Assembly (NCBI GenBank): GCA_031289575.1
Contig: JAITPE010000130.1
Span: forward strand, 1 to 5,404
Reading direction: 5' to 3'
Origin: Spirochaetia bacterium
GTDB taxonomy: Bacteria > Spirochaetota > UBA4802 > UBA5550
Length of the DNA: 5,404 nt
Numbering within the stretch: the stretch's first letter is position 1; each line of letters opens with the position of its first letter. The notes under the pieces were generated by a model. The model made no database searches, had not been told where the DNA came from, and was given only the letters and a program-made list of their open reading frames with translations. Below are positions 4,285-5,404 of this stretch, one piece after another. The position numbers were made by a program, and so were the translations under genes.

Positions 4285-5404
4285 ATGCCACCAAAACCAG
4301 CATACGATCCGGAAAGAAATCTGGAAGAGCTTTTAAAAATGGATTCTCAGGATGTTAAGCAAAAAGCCGAATCGGTAGGAGACAAAGTCGGAGAGCCAAT
4401 CCGTGCGGAAGCCTTTAACTTTAGCATAAAGCCGGAAGAGCTTGAAGAATACCTCAACAGATATGTCGTGGCTCAGGAAGAGGCTGTTGAGGTAATAGCG
4501 ACTAAAGTCTGCACTCACTTCAACCGAATGAAATTGGAAAAAACACTTTCAAAAGAAGAAATCATCATAGGCAATATCAAGAGCAATGTTCTTTTGATAG
4601 GGCCAACCGGTGTCGGAAAAACCTATATCATCAAACTGATAGCCAATAAGATTGGAGTTCCGTTTGTAAAGGCCGACGCGACCAAGTTCAGCGAGACTGG
4701 TTATGTCGGCGGCGATGTTGAAGATCTTGTGAGAGAATTGGTTTACGAGGCGGACGGCGATATATCCAAGGCCGAATACGGAATAATATATATCGACGAG
4801 ATAGATAAAATAGCGGCTTCCCATGGACTGCACGGCCCCGACGTTTCACGCTCGGGCGTGCAGCGCAATTTGCTGAAGCTTATGGAAGAGGCCGATGTTG
4901 ATTTAAAAACACCGCATGATTTGGCATCGCAGGTCGAGGCTGCCATGGAGGCGCAAAAAACAGGAAAGGTAACCCGCAAGGTAATCAATACGCGCAATAT
5001 TCTCTTCATAGTATCCGGAGCCTTTCAGGGCTTAGATGATATTATAAACAGGCGCATGAACAAACAGTCCATAGGCTTTGAAAAAACAAGAATATCCGAA
5101 AAAGACAAGCATGATGTACTCAAGCAGGTAAGGACCGAGGATCTTTTGCAGTTTGGTTTTGAGTCCGAATTTATAGGCCGGCTTCCAGTTTACATCGTAC
5201 TGAATCATTTGGACGAAGACGGACTCTACCGTATACTCAAAAACGATAACAGCAATGTAATCATGGGAAAAAAACTTGATTTCAAGGCATATGACATAGA
5301 CATAAAATTTGCGGATGAAGCTCTCAAAATTATGGCAGGCCGCGCGTATATGGAACACACGGGCGCAAGGGGACTTCTAACTGTTTTTGAAAGACTTCTC
5401 ATTT
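4285..5404 (+). CDS. ClpX/HslU-like AAA+ unfoldase without zinc domain (3' end outside window)
   Basis: This is an ATP-driven ring unfoldase of the HslU/ClpX clade; 373 residues are visible. Residues 1-45 are hydrophilic and contain no Cys, so the ClpX C4 zinc domain is missing. The in-frame stops at 4219 and 4225 limit any N-terminal extension to about 19 residues with no CxxC. The AAA+ module has Walker A GPTGVGKT (106-113), pore loop GYVG (139-142), Walker B IIYIDEID (D171, E172), SGAF near sensor 1, an IGF tripeptide (263-265), the arginine-finger region EFIGRLP (295-301, R299) and sensor 2 GARG (R362). The Walker A to B spacing equals that of ClpX, so there is no HslU I domain. GPTGVGKT, GPDVSR-GVQR and ILFIVSGAF nevertheless resemble HslU. 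Residues 203-238 form a segment about 11 residues longer than the ClpX RKH-loop region. The IGF loop suggests docking on ClpP; this is inference. By comparison with ClpX, some 40-60 residues should remain beyond the edge. Confidence 0.88.
   Translation, partial: MPPKPAYDPERNLEELLKMDSQDVKQKAESVGDKVGEPIRAEAFNFSIKPEELEEYLNRYVVAQEEAVEVIATKVCTHFNRMKLEKTLSKEEIIIGNIKSNVLLIGPTGVGKTYIIKLIANKIGVPFVKADATKFSETGYVGGDVEDLVRELVYEADGDISKAEYGIIYIDEIDKIAASHGLHGPDVSRSGVQRNLLKLMEEADVDLKTPHDLASQVEAAMEAQKTGKVTRKVINTRNILFIVSGAFQGLDDIINRRMNKQSIGFEKTRISEKDKHDVLKQVRTEDLLQFGFESEFIGRLPVYIVLNHLDEDGLYRILKNDNSNVIMGKKLDFKAYDIDIKFADEALKIMAGRAYMEHTGARGLLTVFERLLI
4828..4863. repeat. Imperfect inverted repeat inside the unfoldase gene
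   Basis: CTGCAC (4828-4833) pairs with GTGCAG (4858-4863). The stem continues with GCC/GGC and CGA/TCG pairs separated by single-base bulges, giving about 12 bp around a 10-nt loop. It lies over the codons for GLHGPDVSRSGVQ and is weaker than the perfect repeats in sbcC and guaA. Confidence 0.55.

Noticed and set aside
4333..5358. Several antisense open frames opposite the unfoldase gene
   Set aside because: They are short, overlap each other in different frames and lie wholly opposite a gene with intact AAA+ motifs. The sense frame is open from 4285 to the window end.
1..5404. CRISPR array, tRNA, rRNA or insertion sequence
   Set aside because: No regularly spaced direct repeats, no tRNA-like cloverleaf, no transposase gene and no flanking terminal repeats were found; genes fill nearly the whole window.

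Overview
The window looks like an ordinary chromosomal segment of a bacterium of intermediate GC content. All genes lie on the + strand, packed closely, with GTG and ATG starts and clear purine-rich ribosome binding sites. AGA/AGG and ATA codons are common. The SbcC zinc hook, class I PurE and two-domain GuaA are bacterial in type. I cannot name a phylum from the sequence; an uncultured Gram-negative lineage is a guess only.

Layout. Positions 1-2041 hold the 3' two thirds of an SbcC-type nuclease subunit gene: zinc hook, second coiled-coil arm and C-terminal ATPase lobe. Its start and Walker A lie to the left of the window. After 82 noncoding bases comes a compact purine pair: purE (GTG start at 2124) and guaA, joined by an ATGA overlap at 2645-2648. 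PurE acts midway in de novo IMP synthesis and GuaA makes GMP from XMP, so the pair couples an early and a terminal step. A 74-base AT-rich gap (4211-4284) separates guaA from a gene that runs off the right edge. It encodes an AAA+ unfoldase of the ClpX/HslU group.

Most interesting points. (1) The last gene is neither a standard ClpX nor a standard HslU. It lacks the ClpX zinc-binding domain and the HslU I domain. It keeps a ClpX-like IGF loop and ClpX spacing between Walker A and Walker B. It also carries HslU-like motifs (GPTGVGKT, GPDVSR-GVQR, SGAF) and a longer segment where ClpX has its RKH pore loop. (2) The coding sequences contain more long perfect inverted repeats than chance predicts: a 15-bp hairpin, a 12-bp hairpin and two 16-nt palindromes in sbcC, and an 11-bp hairpin in guaA. 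The three hairpins all have 5-nt loops. (3) GuaA has Tyr where the glutaminase motif GxCxGxQ normally has Gln.

No RNA gene, mobile element, CRISPR array or convincing terminator was seen.
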